Made by a program: the position numbers and the translations under genes. The notes below the pieces were generated by a model. The model was not told the DNA's origin. It did not search any database and saw nothing but the letters and a program-made list of their open reading frames with translations. 64,000 nucleotides of DNA from Geothrix terrae (lineage in GTDB: Bacteria > Acidobacteriota > Holophagae > Holophagales > Holophagaceae): positions 39,751-103,750 of the forward strand of contig NZ_JAKZLA010000007.1 in the NCBI RefSeq assembly GCF_022808775.1. Direction: 5' to 3'. This document shows, one piece after another, positions 49,965 through 59,701 of the stretch (position 1 is the first letter of the stretch; each line of letters opens with the position of its first letter).

Positions 49965-51218
49965 ATGCTGACCAACCAGACCAACGCCTTCGAGGCCATG
50001 CAGGCCCGTCTTCGCGTCGCTTCCCAGCTCTACGGCCTGGATGACGCGCTGTTCAAGGTCTTCATGGCTCCCAGCCGGTCGATGATCGTGAGCCTCCCCG
50101 TGCTCATGGACAGCGGGCATTGGGAAGTCTTCACGGGCTACCGCGTCCAGCACAACATCGCCCGCGGCCCCGCCAAGGGCGGCATCCGGTACGACCTGAA
50201 CGTCACCCTCGACGAGGTGAAGGCCCTCGCCGCCTGGATGACCTGGAAGTGCGCCGTGGTGGACGTGCCCTTCGGCGGTGGCAAGGGCGGCATCGTGTGC
50301 GACCCCTCCCGCCTGAGCCTGGGCGAGAAGGAGCGCCTCACCCGCCGCTACATCGCCGAGATCATGGACATCCTCGGCCCCGACCGTGACGTGCCCGCGC
50401 CCGACATGGGCACGGACGCGCAGACCATGGCCTGGGTGCTCGATACCTACTCCATGCACGTGCGCCGCACCGAGAACGCCATCGTCACAGGCAAGCCGCT
50501 GGGTCTGGGCGGCAGCCTGGGCCGCAACGAGGCCACGGGGCGGGGCATCCTCATCACCGCCCGCGAGGCCATGCAGCGCCTGGGCAAGCCCCTGGCCGGC
50601 GCCACGGTGGCCGTGCAGGGCTTCGGCAACGTGGGCAGCCAGGCCGCCCGCCTGCTGCACGAGGCCGGCGCCCGCGTCGTGGCCATCAGCGACATCCAGG
50701 GCGCCGTGAGGAACGACCGCGGCCTGGACATCCACGCCCTGCTCAAGCATGTGGCCGAGGCCCGCACCGTCGTGGGCTTCCGGGGCGCCGAGCCCATGGA
50801 CCCCAACGCCCTCCTCGCCCACCCCGTGGACATCCTGGTGCCCGCCGCCTCGGAGAACCAGATCACCGAGACCAACGCCGCCCAGGTCCGGGCCAAGGTC
50901 ATCGTGGAGGGCGCCAACGGCCCCACCACCCCCGAGGCCGATCCCATCCTGCTGGAGCACGGCGTGCTGGTGGTGCCCGACATCCTGGCCAACGTGGGCG
51001 GCGTGACCGTCAGCTACTTCGAGTGGGTGCAGAACCGCCAGGGCTTCTACTGGCGGGAACGCGAGGTGAACGAGCGCCTCGTGGACTACATGACCCACGC
51101 ATTCCAGGCCACCTTCGCCACCACCGACAAGTACAAGACCAACCCCCGCATCGGCGCCTACATCCTGGCCCTGGACCGCGTGGCTCAGGCCATGAAGTAC
51201 CGCGGATTCTACGCCTGA
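49965..51218 (+). CDS. gdhA: Glutamate dehydrogenase (Glu/Leu/Phe/Val family)
   Basis: 417 residues. ARGPAKGGIRYDLNV, PFGGGKGGIVCDP (catalytic Lys), PAPDMGTDAQTMAW, GSLGRNEATGRG and the dinucleotide motif VQGFGNVGSQAARLL. Hexameric NAD(P) glutamate dehydrogenase. ATG 49965 is preferred to 49956 since GGAG sits 9 bases before it and directly abuts 49956. Confidence 0.93.
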   Translation: MLTNQTNAFEAMQARLRVASQLYGLDDALFKVFMAPSRSMIVSLPVLMDSGHWEVFTGYRVQHNIARGPAKGGIRYDLNVTLDEVKALAAWMTWKCAVVDVPFGGGKGGIVCDPSRLSLGEKERLTRRYIAEIMDILGPDRDVPAPDMGTDAQTMAWVLDTYSMHVRRTENAIVTGKPLGLGGSLGRNEATGRGILITAREAMQRLGKPLAGATVAVQGFGNVGSQAARLLHEAGARVVAISDIQGAVRNDRGLDIHALLKHVAEARTVVGFRGAEPMDPNALLAHPVDILVPAASENQITETNAAQVRAKVIVEGANGPTTPEADPILLEHGVLVVPDILANVGGVTVSYFEWVQNRQGFYWREREVNERLVDYMTHAFQATFATTDKYKTNPRIGAYILALDRVAQAMKYRGFYA

Positions 51219-51279
51219 GGCCGAATCCAGGGCCCGCGCTAGGATGGAGGCTCTTTCCGCCGGCAGGAACCTCCCGCTC

Positions 51280-52680
51280 ATGTTGAAGCCGCTTCCCAGG
51301 TCCCTCGCGACCCTGGCCTTCGCCGGGATGCTCCAGGCGCAGTCGCCCATCGGCACCCTCATTTCCGAGCAGTCCCGCACCAACTTCGCTGTGCAGGGGG
51401 CGGGCGCCCGGGCCATGGGGCTCGGCGGCGCCTTCATCGCCGTGGCCGACGACGCCACGGCGGTTTCCTTCAACCCCGCGGGCCTGGCCCAGCTCCTCCA
51501 GCCGGAAGTGAGCTTCGTCGCCCGGGGGGCTCAGCACAACGTGGGCTACCAGGATTTCGAGACGACGAGCCAGGGACGGGTGCTGGCCGCCAGCGACGCG
51601 GTCACCACCAGCACCCGGTGGGATCCCCTCTTCGCGTCCGCCACCGCGCCCCTCCGCCTCGGCGGGCGGAACCTGGTGCTCCAGCTCTCCATCCAGCGGG
51701 CCTTCACCCAGAACGAAGACAGCGACCGCGCCATGACCGAGGTCCCCACCACCGGTGATCCGGCGACGGGAGGGCACCTCGACCAGAGCATCAACCAGTC
51801 CGGCCAGATCGATCTGTATTCGCTGGCGGTGGCCTACGAGGTCTCCCAGCGCATCCTCCTGGGCGTGGCCTACAACCGGTGGCGGGGACGCTGGGACCTC
51901 GACTCGTCGAGCGCTTGGACCTCCTCCCTGGGCACCACTCAGGTGGCCTACCGGCAAGTCAACGCCCTCGATGGGGAGAACTTCAACCTCGGCCTCATCT
52001 GGCGCTGGCCCACCTGGAGCCTGGGGATCGTCCATCGCACGGGTTTCCACGCCGACTACACCTTCGCCACCCACCTGGCCACCAGCTTGGCTCTGGGCAA
52101 CCGCCAGTACGGCCCGATCACCACCGGCCTGCACTGGCCCTCCAGCACGGGAATCGGGTTCGCCTACCGCCCCGCCTCCCATTGGCTCCTCACCTCCGAC
52201 CTCACGCACACCCTCTGGTCCACCACCCGCTACATGTCCGATTCGCGGTATCTCAACGGCCAGAGCTTCTTCGACTTCGACAAGGGCAGCCGGACCCCCG
52301 ACGCCACCACGGCCCACCTGGGCGTCGAATACCTCATCCTCACCGAAGCGGACGCGGTCATTCCCCTGCGGGCGGGCTTGAGCCGCGAACCCCAGCCGGT
52401 GGTGGACGGCGTGACGGGGGAGCAGCGCGTGATGTACCGGGTGTCGGTGGGCAGCGGTTTCAAGCGCGGGAACGCCGGCCTCGACCTGGCCTACCGCTAC
52501 GGCTGGTCCCACCGCCGGGCCTCCCAGTTCCTCGAGATCGACCAGATCCTCAGCCACACCCCCCCGACATCCGTGGGCACCGAGCGCATCCGGGAACACC
52601 GGCTGGATCTTTCGTTCATCTACAAGTTCGACCGGAGGCCCCTGGAGCGCGCCCTGCACTACCTGTTCGTGGGGGACTGA
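51280..52680 (+). CDS. FadL/OMPP1-like outer-membrane protein
   Basis: 466 residues. Signal peptide LPRSLATLAFAGMLQAQ, then QGAGARAMGLGGAFIAVADDATAVSFNPAGLAQL, the hallmark N-terminal hatch of FadL/TodX and PorV-type barrels. About 14 amphipathic strands follow. Likely a hydrophobic-compound channel or a surface-protein scaffold. The start at 51280 gives the cleanest signal peptide; ATG 51244 is possible. The kinase begins 1 base after its stop. Confidence 0.82.
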   Translation: MLKPLPRSLATLAFAGMLQAQSPIGTLISEQSRTNFAVQGAGARAMGLGGAFIAVADDATAVSFNPAGLAQLLQPEVSFVARGAQHNVGYQDFETTSQGRVLAASDAVTTSTRWDPLFASATAPLRLGGRNLVLQLSIQRAFTQNEDSDRAMTEVPTTGDPATGGHLDQSINQSGQIDLYSLAVAYEVSQRILLGVAYNRWRGRWDLDSSSAWTSSLGTTQVAYRQVNALDGENFNLGLIWRWPTWSLGIVHRTGFHADYTFATHLATSLALGNRQYGPITTGLHWPSSTGIGFAYRPASHWLLTSDLTHTLWSTTRYMSDSRYLNGQSFFDFDKGSRTPDATTAHLGVEYLILTEADAVIPLRAGLSREPQPVVDGVTGEQRVMYRVSVGSGFKRGNAGLDLAYRYGWSHRRASQFLEIDQILSHTPPTSVGTERIREHRLDLSFIYKFDRRPLERALHYLFVGD

Positions 52681-52681
52681 G

Positions 52682-54286
52682 ATGCGCGGCGCCTGGCTCC
52701 TTCCGGCCGCCCTCACCCTGTCGGCCCAAACCCAGCCCACCTTCTACGCGGCCTGGCAGGACGGGCTCGACGCGGAGCACGCGGCCCGCTGGCAGGAGGC
52801 CGCGGCGGCCTACCGCCGGGCGCTGGAGCTCCGGCCTGCGCCCGCGGCCCGGGCGTTCACCTACGGCAACAACCTGATCCGGGACTACTACCCCCGCACC
52901 CGCCTGGCCCGGTGCCTGGTGGAGCTGGGTGATCTGGACGGCGCCGAAGGCGTCCTCAGCGCGGCCCAGGGCGAGCCTTCCGCCGCGCGGGAAGCCCTGG
53001 CCACGCGGATCGCCAGCCTGCGAACCGCGCGGATCGCAGCATCCGTCCCGGCCAAGCCGGAGCAGGTCTCCACCTCGGCCCCGCCGGCCGATCCCGCGCG
53101 ACCCCAGGTGGCGCCGCCGCCCTCAGCCGCCGCGTCCGAACAGACCTCTGCCCAGACTCAGGCACAGGCTCAAGCCGCCTCCGGATCGCCTTCCCCCGGG
53201 GCCATCCCCATCTCCCCCGCTCCGGACCGGCGCCTCCCGGCGACGGAACCGCCTTCCCCGCCACAGCCCCAGACCCAGATCGCCCCCTCCCTTCCCGCGC
53301 CCTCGGAACCTCCTCCGCTCCCCCGCTGGCTGCCCTGGGCGGCCGGTCTGGGCTTGGTGGCCCTGGCCGCGGCCCTCTTCGGCCGCCGCCGAAGGAGGCC
53401 TTTGTTCTCGCAGGCGCAGCCGGCCGATTCCAGGGGCCTCGAATATGCCCCGCCGTCGGCCGTCGGCCCCTATCGGGTGGGACCTCTCCTCGGGCGCGGC
53501 GGTTTCTCGAGCACGTACCTCGCCTGGCACCAGGAGACCGGCCAGGAGGTGGCCCTCAAGCTGCCCCATCCCCATCGCCTGGATGATTCCGAATTCCAGC
53601 TGCGCTTCCGGCGGGAGGCCCAATTGGGAGCGCAGCTGGACCATCCGAACCTGGTGCGGATCCTCGATCCGGGGCCGCCGGAGGGTGTCCCGTACCTGGC
53701 CATGGAATACATTCCCGGGCCCACCCTGGACCAGCGACTGAAGGAGGGGGGCCCCCTGCCCATCGAGGAGGCGCGCGCCATCGCCTTGGACGTGGCCCGG
53801 GCCATGGCCTACGCCCACGGTCGGGGCGTGGTCCACCGCGACCTCAAGCCCGGCAACATCCTGCTCACCGGCGCGGGGGCCCGGGTCATGGACCTGGGCA
53901 TCGCCCGGGTGATGGACGCCGCCACCGTCACCACGACCTACGCCTTCCTCGGCACGCCCCTCTACGCAGCGCCGGAGGCCCAGCTCAAGACCCACGTAGG
54001 CCCCGCCGCGGACCGCTACAGCCTCGGCGTGATCCTCTTCCACATGCTGGCGGGGGCTCCGCCCTTCCAGGGGGAGACGCCCTTTGAAATCCTGGACCGG
54101 CATCGCACGGCCCAGCCTCCCGACCTCCGGTCCCTCCGCCCCGAGGTGCCCCCGGTCCTGGCCCGGCTGGTGGCCCGTCTCCTGGACAAGGAGCCGGATC
54201 AGCGACCCGACGACGAGGAGGTGGTGAACCTCCTGATGGGGCGGATCCCGCTCATGGCCCGGCCAGAAGGCGCGCCGCGGGATTGA
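52682..54286 (+). CDS. Membrane Ser/Thr protein kinase with N-terminal exported TPR region
   Basis: 534 residues. N-terminal signal-like segment, TPR-like repeats about 25-95 (WQEAAAAYRRALELRP), a Pro/Ala/Gln linker about 125-213, a transmembrane helix about 215-234, then a Hanks kinase domain about 263-530: GRGGFSSTY glycine loop, ALKLPHP (Lys293), HRDLKPGN (Asp387), DLG replacing DFG, and APEAQ. In PknB-like kinases the catalytic domain is N-terminal; here it is C-terminal, so the sensor precedes the kinase. Overlaps the convergent glycosyltransferase by 35 bases. Confidence 0.85.
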   Translation: MRGAWLLPAALTLSAQTQPTFYAAWQDGLDAEHAARWQEAAAAYRRALELRPAPAARAFTYGNNLIRDYYPRTRLARCLVELGDLDGAEGVLSAAQGEPSAAREALATRIASLRTARIAASVPAKPEQVSTSAPPADPARPQVAPPPSAAASEQTSAQTQAQAQAASGSPSPGAIPISPAPDRRLPATEPPSPPQPQTQIAPSLPAPSEPPPLPRWLPWAAGLGLVALAAALFGRRRRRPLFSQAQPADSRGLEYAPPSAVGPYRVGPLLGRGGFSSTYLAWHQETGQEVALKLPHPHRLDDSEFQLRFRREAQLGAQLDHPNLVRILDPGPPEGVPYLAMEYIPGPTLDQRLKEGGPLPIEEARAIALDVARAMAYAHGRGVVHRDLKPGNILLTGAGARVMDLGIARVMDAATVTTTYAFLGTPLYAAPEAQLKTHVGPAADRYSLGVILFHMLAGAPPFQGETPFEILDRHRTAQPPDLRSLRPEVPPVLARLVARLLDKEPDQRPDDEEVVNLLMGRIPLMARPEGAPRD

Positions 54287-55994
54287 GCACCACCACCGGC
54301 GCCCGCCGCCGATGGGAGGGCTTGAGCGTCGAGGCTTCCGTTGGCAGGGTGCTGCCGGCCGGGATCTGATCGGCCACCGACGCCCACCAGGCCGGTTCCA
54401 CCAGGGCCACCACTGGAACCGGCGCGGCCAGAGCGGCCTGCAGGCCGGCGGGCGTGTCGAGCTCCGGCAGATCATGGCGCAGGCGGAGGCTGGCGAACCC
54501 CAGCTGGGTTTCCGTCAGCTGGCTCTCCACCACCCGCGCCCCGTTCCGCTCCAGGCGGAGGGCCGCCGCATAGGGGGCGGCGAGGGGACGCCAGATCTCC
54601 CGATCCCACTGGGGCACCGCGATCGCCAGGAAGAGGGCCAGGAAGACCGCCCATTGGGTCATGCCCCAGTCCAGGGCCCCCCGGAAGTCGCGCCGCCACA
54701 GCCGGCCCAGAGATACGATGCTGAGGGCCAGGGATCCGGCGGACAGGCCCAGCGCCAGGGGCCAGGGCAAATGGGCCCGGGCCATGGCGATCCAGGGGAA
54801 GCCCACCGCCAGGATGCCGACCAGGAAGAAGCTGAGCCCCAGGACGGCCATCAGCGTCCGGTCGATGCGGCGACGCGCCCGGGGCACCCGCATGTCCAGC
54901 CACAGGGCCGCGTGCAGGAAGGTGATCGGGAAGACCGGGAGGATGTACTCCATGCGCTTCTCGGCCGACAGGGAGAGCAGCAGCAGGTTCAGGGCAAAGG
55001 CCAGGGGCAGGAAGTAGCTCCGCGGGGACAGGTGGTGCCGCCGCCGGCGCGGGAAGGCCGAAGCCATCGCCGCGGCCCAGATGGCGAGCCAGGGCAGCAG
55101 GTTGCCGGGACTGCGCTGGAGGTAGAAGGCAAAGGGCTCCACGTGCTCGCCAAGGCGCCCAGTGCGCGGCACCAGGCTCGGGTCCGCCATGAAACGGCCG
55201 AGGGTATTCCTCAGGAAGACCTCCATGAGGAATTCCTTCCCGCCCCGGAGGGCGAGGGGGATCACCCATCCCAGGGCCAGCAGCACCGCCACCGCCATGC
55301 CCCAGCTCGGCCGGAGGAAGGCCTTCGCCAGCTCGCGATCCTGCTGGATGAGGACCGTGATTCCCAGGGGCAGCAGGATCAGCACCGGGCCCACCAGCCC
55401 CTTTGCCAGGAAGGCCAGGCCCAGGCTGGTCCAGAACCAGGGGATCCAGCGCCCGCGATAGTAGGGCTCCACCAGGGCGAGGAAGGCCAAACCCAGGCTG
55501 AAGCTGACGGCGGCGGTCAGGGTCATGTCCACCACGGCCATGTGCCCGACCTGGAAGAAGAGCACGCTGGTGCCCACCATGAACCCGGCCCAGCCCCCGG
55601 CCCGGGCCGAGCTCAGGCGCCATCCCAGAAAGCTGGTCCACACCACGGTGGCGAGGGCGAGGAGGGCCGAAGGCAGCCGGAGGGCCCAGGGCTCGAAGCT
55701 GCCCGTGGCCCGGCAGACCAGGGCTCCCAGGACATAGAAGAGGGGCGGCTTCTCCAGGTAGGGATGGCCGTTCAGGGTGGGTACGACCCAGTCGCCGGTG
55801 GTGGCCATCTCCCGCACGATGCCGGCCACGTAGGGCTCGAAGTAGTCCCACAGCTCGTGGTTCCGCAGACCCAGCCCATAGAGGGCCAGGGCCGCCAGGG
55901 CCGTCCAGAGCAGGGTCTGCCATCCCAGGATGCGCCGCCCGCTGACCTTCAGCGTCTCGGAGGTATGGGCCTTGAAGGGGGTGACGGGGCGCAT
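54252..55994 (-). CDS. ArnT-like glycosyltransferase (GT39/GT83 type)
   Basis: 580 residues, about 12 transmembrane helices. ELWDYFEPYVAGIVREMATTGDW is the first periplasmic loop with the acidic catalytic/metal site of the C-type glycosyltransferases, followed by HPYLEKPPLFYVLGAL. Transfers sugar from a polyprenyl phosphate donor to an envelope acceptor such as lipid A or a protein. Its product may modify the outer membrane. Overlaps the kinase 3' end. Confidence 0.85.
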   Translation of the reverse strand: MRPVTPFKAHTSETLKVSGRRILGWQTLLWTALAALALYGLGLRNHELWDYFEPYVAGIVREMATTGDWVVPTLNGHPYLEKPPLFYVLGALVCRATGSFEPWALRLPSALLALATVVWTSFLGWRLSSARAGGWAGFMVGTSVLFFQVGHMAVVDMTLTAAVSFSLGLAFLALVEPYYRGRWIPWFWTSLGLAFLAKGLVGPVLILLPLGITVLIQQDRELAKAFLRPSWGMAVAVLLALGWVIPLALRGGKEFLMEVFLRNTLGRFMADPSLVPRTGRLGEHVEPFAFYLQRSPGNLLPWLAIWAAAMASAFPRRRRHHLSPRSYFLPLAFALNLLLLSLSAEKRMEYILPVFPITFLHAALWLDMRVPRARRRIDRTLMAVLGLSFFLVGILAVGFPWIAMARAHLPWPLALGLSAGSLALSIVSLGRLWRRDFRGALDWGMTQWAVFLALFLAIAVPQWDREIWRPLAAPYAAALRLERNGARVVESQLTETQLGFASLRLRHDLPELDTPAGLQAALAAPVPVVALVEPAWWASVADQIPAGSTLPTEASTLKPSHRRRAPVVVLNPAARLLAGP

Positions 55995-56069
55995 GGGCCC
56001 CTCAGGTTACCTCACCCTCGAGGACGGCGGCGGCCCGTCCCCGGACCGCCGCCTTCGGACCGGCCAGCC

Positions 56070-57221
56070 TCACAACCCCAGGTTCACCGTCAACGTCAGG
56101 CCCGCCGTCACGGTGGCAGGCTGGACCGTGGAGGTGCTCACGGTGGTGGTGCCGTCGGCGTTGAGGGTGGTCCGCACGGCCTGCACGCTGTAGGCCCCGG
56201 CCGGCACCGTCGCGAAGCCGTAGGTCTCCGTGGAGGTGCCCACGACGGCCATGCCGCTGTCCACGATGAAGGCGAAGCTGCCCGAGCCTGTGGTCAGGGT
56301 CTGGAGGAGGTTCACCGCGTCGCTCTGGCTGCTGGTGGCCACGGGCGTCAGGCCGCCGGACACGCCGCCGGTGGCCGCGTCCGCGGTGAAGGCCGCGCTG
56401 TAGGTGAAGACGGGCGTGGTCGCGCTGAGGGCATAACCGTCGCTGGCCTTGGCGTCATAGGCCTTCGGCGTGGTGGTCCCCAGCACGGGCTGGCTCACCA
56501 CGTAGTAGGTGGCGCCCACGGGCAGGAGGTCCAGGGTGTAGGCGCCGGTGGCGTCCGTGGTGGTGCTGCGGGCGATCCGGGCGTTCCCCGCGGTGTCCAG
56601 GGTTTCGGCGTAGACCACGGCGCCGGCCAGACCCGTCGAAGTCGCGGCATCCGTCAGCTTCCCGGAGATGGAGCCCGTCACGATCTTGTCGTAAGCCCAG
56701 ACCGTGGGCCGGAGGAGGTACTGGTTCGACGCCCCGGCCTGCACCACCTGGATGGAGTGGGCCGCATCGAAGTCGATCCACACGTCCTTGGTGGTGCCGG
56801 CCGCCACGTCAAAGCTCACGATCAGCTTGACGCCCGTCTGGAGGCCCGAGGGCACGGTGAGGGGCTGGACGCTGCCATCCGCCAGCTTCACGGTGTTGCC
56901 CGATCCGAGGATCAGCCGCATCTGCTGGTAGTGGCCCGCGGGCAGCGTCGTCCCCGAAGCCAGCATCTCGCTCACGCCGCCGGTGAGGCTCAGCAGGTTG
57001 TAGGTCTTGTCCGGGTTGCCAAGGGTGATCCAGCCGCCATTGCCGCTGATCTCCACGGACTGGATGTGGACGTTCACCTCCTGGTAGCCCGTGATGGGGC
57101 CGTCCACCAGGTGGACGTTCATGGTGCCCGTGCTGGAGCCCGACGAGCCCCCGCAGGCCATCAGGAACGCCAATCCCAGGGTTGCCAAAACAACGATGGT
57201 TAATCCACGCCAACGGCTCAT
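56070..57221 (-). CDS. DUF4382 lipoprotein with carboxypeptidase-regulatory-like repeat
   Basis: 383 residues. LGLAFLMACGG is a lipobox. Residues about 35-180 are DUF4382 (TMNVHLVDGPITGYQEVNVHIQSVEI, SLTGGVSEMLASGTTLPAGHYQQMRLIL). Residues about 205-265 are a carboxypeptidase-regulatory-like Ig fold (ISGKLTDAATSTGLAGAVVYAET, TTTDATGAYTLDLLPVG). A further beta-rich part ends in VNLGL. Surface or periplasmic, role unknown. AGGAGGCAACC precedes ATG 57221. Confidence 0.83.
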   Translation of the reverse strand: MSRWRGLTIVVLATLGLAFLMACGGSSGSSTGTMNVHLVDGPITGYQEVNVHIQSVEISGNGGWITLGNPDKTYNLLSLTGGVSEMLASGTTLPAGHYQQMRLILGSGNTVKLADGSVQPLTVPSGLQTGVKLIVSFDVAAGTTKDVWIDFDAAHSIQVVQAGASNQYLLRPTVWAYDKIVTGSISGKLTDAATSTGLAGAVVYAETLDTAGNARIARSTTTDATGAYTLDLLPVGATYYVVSQPVLGTTTPKAYDAKASDGYALSATTPVFTYSAAFTADAATGGVSGGLTPVATSSQSDAVNLLQTLTTGSGSFAFIVDSGMAVVGTSTETYGFATVPAGAYSVQAVRTTLNADGTTTVSTSTVQPATVTAGLTLTVNLGL

Positions 57222-57362
57222 GGTTGCCTCCTCGGGAGTTATTGAGTCCCGAAACCATTCTTTGGTTGAAGGGCGGAAAGACACCATCACGGCCAACCGG
57301 CAAGAATATGAGTGTTTATACAAAATCATAAACAACGATAAAAATCGGAAGCCGTCGAGTGC
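57222..57362. promoter_or_regulatory. AT-rich promoter zone upstream of DUF4382 gene
   Basis: Positions about 57300-57375 are strongly AT-rich against a GC-rich background, with TATAAA-like words on the minus strand near 57315-57325. This fits a promoter for the DUF4382 gene. No exact -35/-10 assigned. Confidence 0.45.
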
Positions 57363-58190
57363 CTATTTTTGTGACGTTTCACCCCCATCCAAAGGCGTAG
57401 CTCCATCTCGACTCTTGGTTCCGATCCGCCCCAGCAGGCGCAGCAGGCCATCCAGGATCGTCAGGGGGTGCGGCGGGCAGCCGGGGATGAAGAGGTCCAC
57501 GGGCACCACGCTCGCGGCGCCGCCGAGCTGCTCCTCCTGCTGGTAGTAGGGCCCACCGGCGATGGCGCAGGCCCCCACGGCGATGACGAGCTTGGGCCCT
57601 GGGATGGCGTCGTAGGTCTTGCGCACGGCCAGCGCCATGTTCTTCGTCACCGGCCCGCAGAGGAGCAGGCCATCGGCGTGGCGCGGCGAGGCCACGTATT
57701 GGATGCCGAAGCGTCCCAGGTCCCAGGCCAGGGTGCCCAGCACGTTCACGTCCACCTCGCAGCCGTTGCAACCTCCGGCGCTCACCACCCGGAGCTTGAG
57801 CGACCGACCGAAGAGCCGCTTCATCTCCCCGTCCAGGGCCGCCGCCAGCCGGTATTCCTCCGTGGAATCCCACACCAGGTCCTCCCGGCGCCGGGTGGCA
57901 AGGCGGTGCTCCTGCGTGTACTCGATGGCGCCCTCGGGACAAGCCTCGACGCAGTCGGGGCAGAAGAGGCAGCGGCCGAGATCGAGGCGCGGCCCCGTGG
58001 GTCCGAGCGTGATGGCCTCGGTGGGGCAGGCCTCCGCACAGGCCCGGCAGCCCCCGGAGTAGTTCTCGGAGCAGCGCTCCGGGTGGATCCGTGGCCGCCC
58101 CCGGAACCGCTCGGGCAGCGCGGGCAGCTCCTTCGGATAGGGCAAGGTGCGGTACCCCTGGCGCCAGCGGGAGAACAGGATGTGGATCAT
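57363..58190 (-). CDS. hyfI: Ferredoxin/NuoB-like fusion subunit (HyfH-HyfI type)
   Basis: 275 residues. Residues about 30-95 carry two [4Fe-4S] ferredoxin motifs (CRACAEACP and CLFCPDCVEACP). Residues about 130-260 are a NuoB/HyfI small subunit with cluster cysteines in GGCNGCEVD, GACAIAGG and PGCPPHP. It merges HyfH and HyfI functions. Electron transfer subunit on the cytoplasmic side. ATGA overlap with the large subunit. Last gene of the unit. Confidence 0.86.
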   Translation of the reverse strand: MIHILFSRWRQGYRTLPYPKELPALPERFRGRPRIHPERCSENYSGGCRACAEACPTEAITLGPTGPRLDLGRCLFCPDCVEACPEGAIEYTQEHRLATRRREDLVWDSTEEYRLAAALDGEMKRLFGRSLKLRVVSAGGCNGCEVDVNVLGTLAWDLGRFGIQYVASPRHADGLLLCGPVTKNMALAVRKTYDAIPGPKLVIAVGACAIAGGPYYQQEEQLGGAASVVPVDLFIPGCPPHPLTILDGLLRLLGRIGTKSRDGATPLDGGETSQK

Positions 58191-59701
58191 AGGTCGTGCC
58201 CGCAGTAGGAGAGGTTGAAGCTCTTGTTGCACAGGGGGAAGTCGGAGACCTGCTCGCCCCGCAGGGCCAGGGCCAACCCGAACCAGTTGTGGAAGGAGGG
58301 ATCCACGATCTTGTAGCGGGCGAAGCGGCCCTGCGCGTCGGTCCAGGCCAGGTGTAGCACCTCGCCGCGCCAGCCTTCCGTGAGCGAGACGCACAGGTGC
58401 TCCGGGGCCCGCGGCGGCAGGGGCCGGGGCCTGGGATCGGCTTCGCTTTCAGCCAGCGAGGCCAGGGCCGTGGAGAGGAAACCCGCGCTCTCGCCCAGTT
58501 CCAGCCAGCGCACCCAGGCCCGGGAGTGCACATTGCCGCTCTCGGCCTGGGCCACGGGGATGGGCCGGCTCCCGTAGGGCCCGAACGGATGGTCGTGGCG
58601 CACATCGCGGCCCAGACCGCAGGCCCGCGCCGCCACGCCCACCAGCCCGATCTCGCGGGCCTGGCCGGGATCCACGCGGCCCGCCGCCTCGAAGCGGATC
58701 ATCACGGAGGCGGCGCCCCAGAGCAGCTCCACCGCGTCCTTCGTGTCCGCCCAGGCCCGCTCCAGGCGCGGTCGCATGGCGGCGGCCCGGGCCGGCTCCA
58801 GATCCTGCCGCAGACCCCCGGGGCGCAGCCAGTCCCGGCCCAGGCGGCTGCCGCAGCCCTCGGCGCTCAGGTTCAGCCAGTCGCCCCGGATGCGCCCGCA
58901 GAAGGAGGCCGTGGGGAGGAAGCCCACATCGCCGGACAGGGCGCCCAGATCGCCCACATGGTTGGCGGCGCGCTCCAGCTCCAGGGCCACGCCGCGCACC
59001 AGGTCCTCACGGGACGTCGTTTCCACACCCGCCAGGCCCTCCAGCAGGCGGCAGTAGGCCCAGGCGTGGGCGATGCTGCTGTCCCCCGACGCGGTCTCCG
59101 CCTGCTTGAGGCTGAGGGGATGGGGCCCGCCGAGCAGGGCCCTCTCCAGCCCGCGGTGCTGGTAGCCCAGGGCGATCTCCAGGTGGAAGACCCGCTCGCC
59201 GTGGCACTGGAAGCGGAAGTGGCCAGGCTCGATGACGCCCGCGTGGACCGGCCCCACGGCCACCTCATGGACTTCCTCGCCCTCCACCCGGTAGAAGTCG
59301 GCCACGCCGGGAACGGGAGCCCCGCCGTGCTTCCAGGGATCCGGCGCGCCGGTCCAGGGGAGGTGGAAGCGCACGGGCTTCAGCCAGGGATGGCCCTCGG
59401 GGATGATGCCGGTCTGCTCGGCGAGCTCCCGCTCGAAGAGGTGGGCCTGGGGACAGTCCGGCGTGAGGGCGGGATAGCAGGGCGCGTCCAGCTTCGTGCG
59501 GAGGACGCGGAGCGCCTGCCCCGCATCGTCGGCCAGCACCGCATAGAGGTGGAGGTCGAAGTCGGCGCACAGGCAGGCGAGGCGGTCCCCTTCCTGCACG
59601 CGCCGCAGGATGGCTTCGCGGAACTCGCGGATGGGCAGCTCGGGCACCTCCCGCAGGGGCAGGCGCTGGCCGTTGCGGAGGCTGGGCAGATCGGCGTTCA
59701 T
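58187..59701 (-). CDS. hyfG: HyfG/HycE-like large subunit, apparently without NiFe ligands
   Basis: 504 residues. N-terminal about 150 residues resemble NuoC (HPWLKPVRFHLPW), then NuoD/HycE (VGPVHAGVIEPGHFRF, ALGYQHRGLERALLGG). Where [NiFe] enzymes have RxCGxC, this reads TASGDSSIAHAWAYC; the C-terminal DPCxxC is replaced by FPLCNKSFNLSYCGHDL. Hence a hydrogen-active site is unlikely, and the complex belongs with the energy-converting hydrogenase-related (Ehr) group. Overlaps both neighbours by ATGA. Confidence 0.83.
   Translation of the reverse strand: MNADLPSLRNGQRLPLREVPELPIREFREAILRRVQEGDRLACLCADFDLHLYAVLADDAGQALRVLRTKLDAPCYPALTPDCPQAHLFERELAEQTGIIPEGHPWLKPVRFHLPWTGAPDPWKHGGAPVPGVADFYRVEGEEVHEVAVGPVHAGVIEPGHFRFQCHGERVFHLEIALGYQHRGLERALLGGPHPLSLKQAETASGDSSIAHAWAYCRLLEGLAGVETTSREDLVRGVALELERAANHVGDLGALSGDVGFLPTASFCGRIRGDWLNLSAEGCGSRLGRDWLRPGGLRQDLEPARAAAMRPRLERAWADTKDAVELLWGAASVMIRFEAAGRVDPGQAREIGLVGVAARACGLGRDVRHDHPFGPYGSRPIPVAQAESGNVHSRAWVRWLELGESAGFLSTALASLAESEADPRPRPLPPRAPEHLCVSLTEGWRGEVLHLAWTDAQGRFARYKIVDPSFHNWFGLALALRGEQVSDFPLCNKSFNLSYCGHDL

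Noticed and set aside
48483-51473. 996-codon open frame on the minus strand opposite obg-nadD-rsfS-gdhA
   Set aside because: Gly/His/Val/Gln-rich composition typical of antisense reading in GC-rich DNA; the plus-strand genes are conserved and complete.
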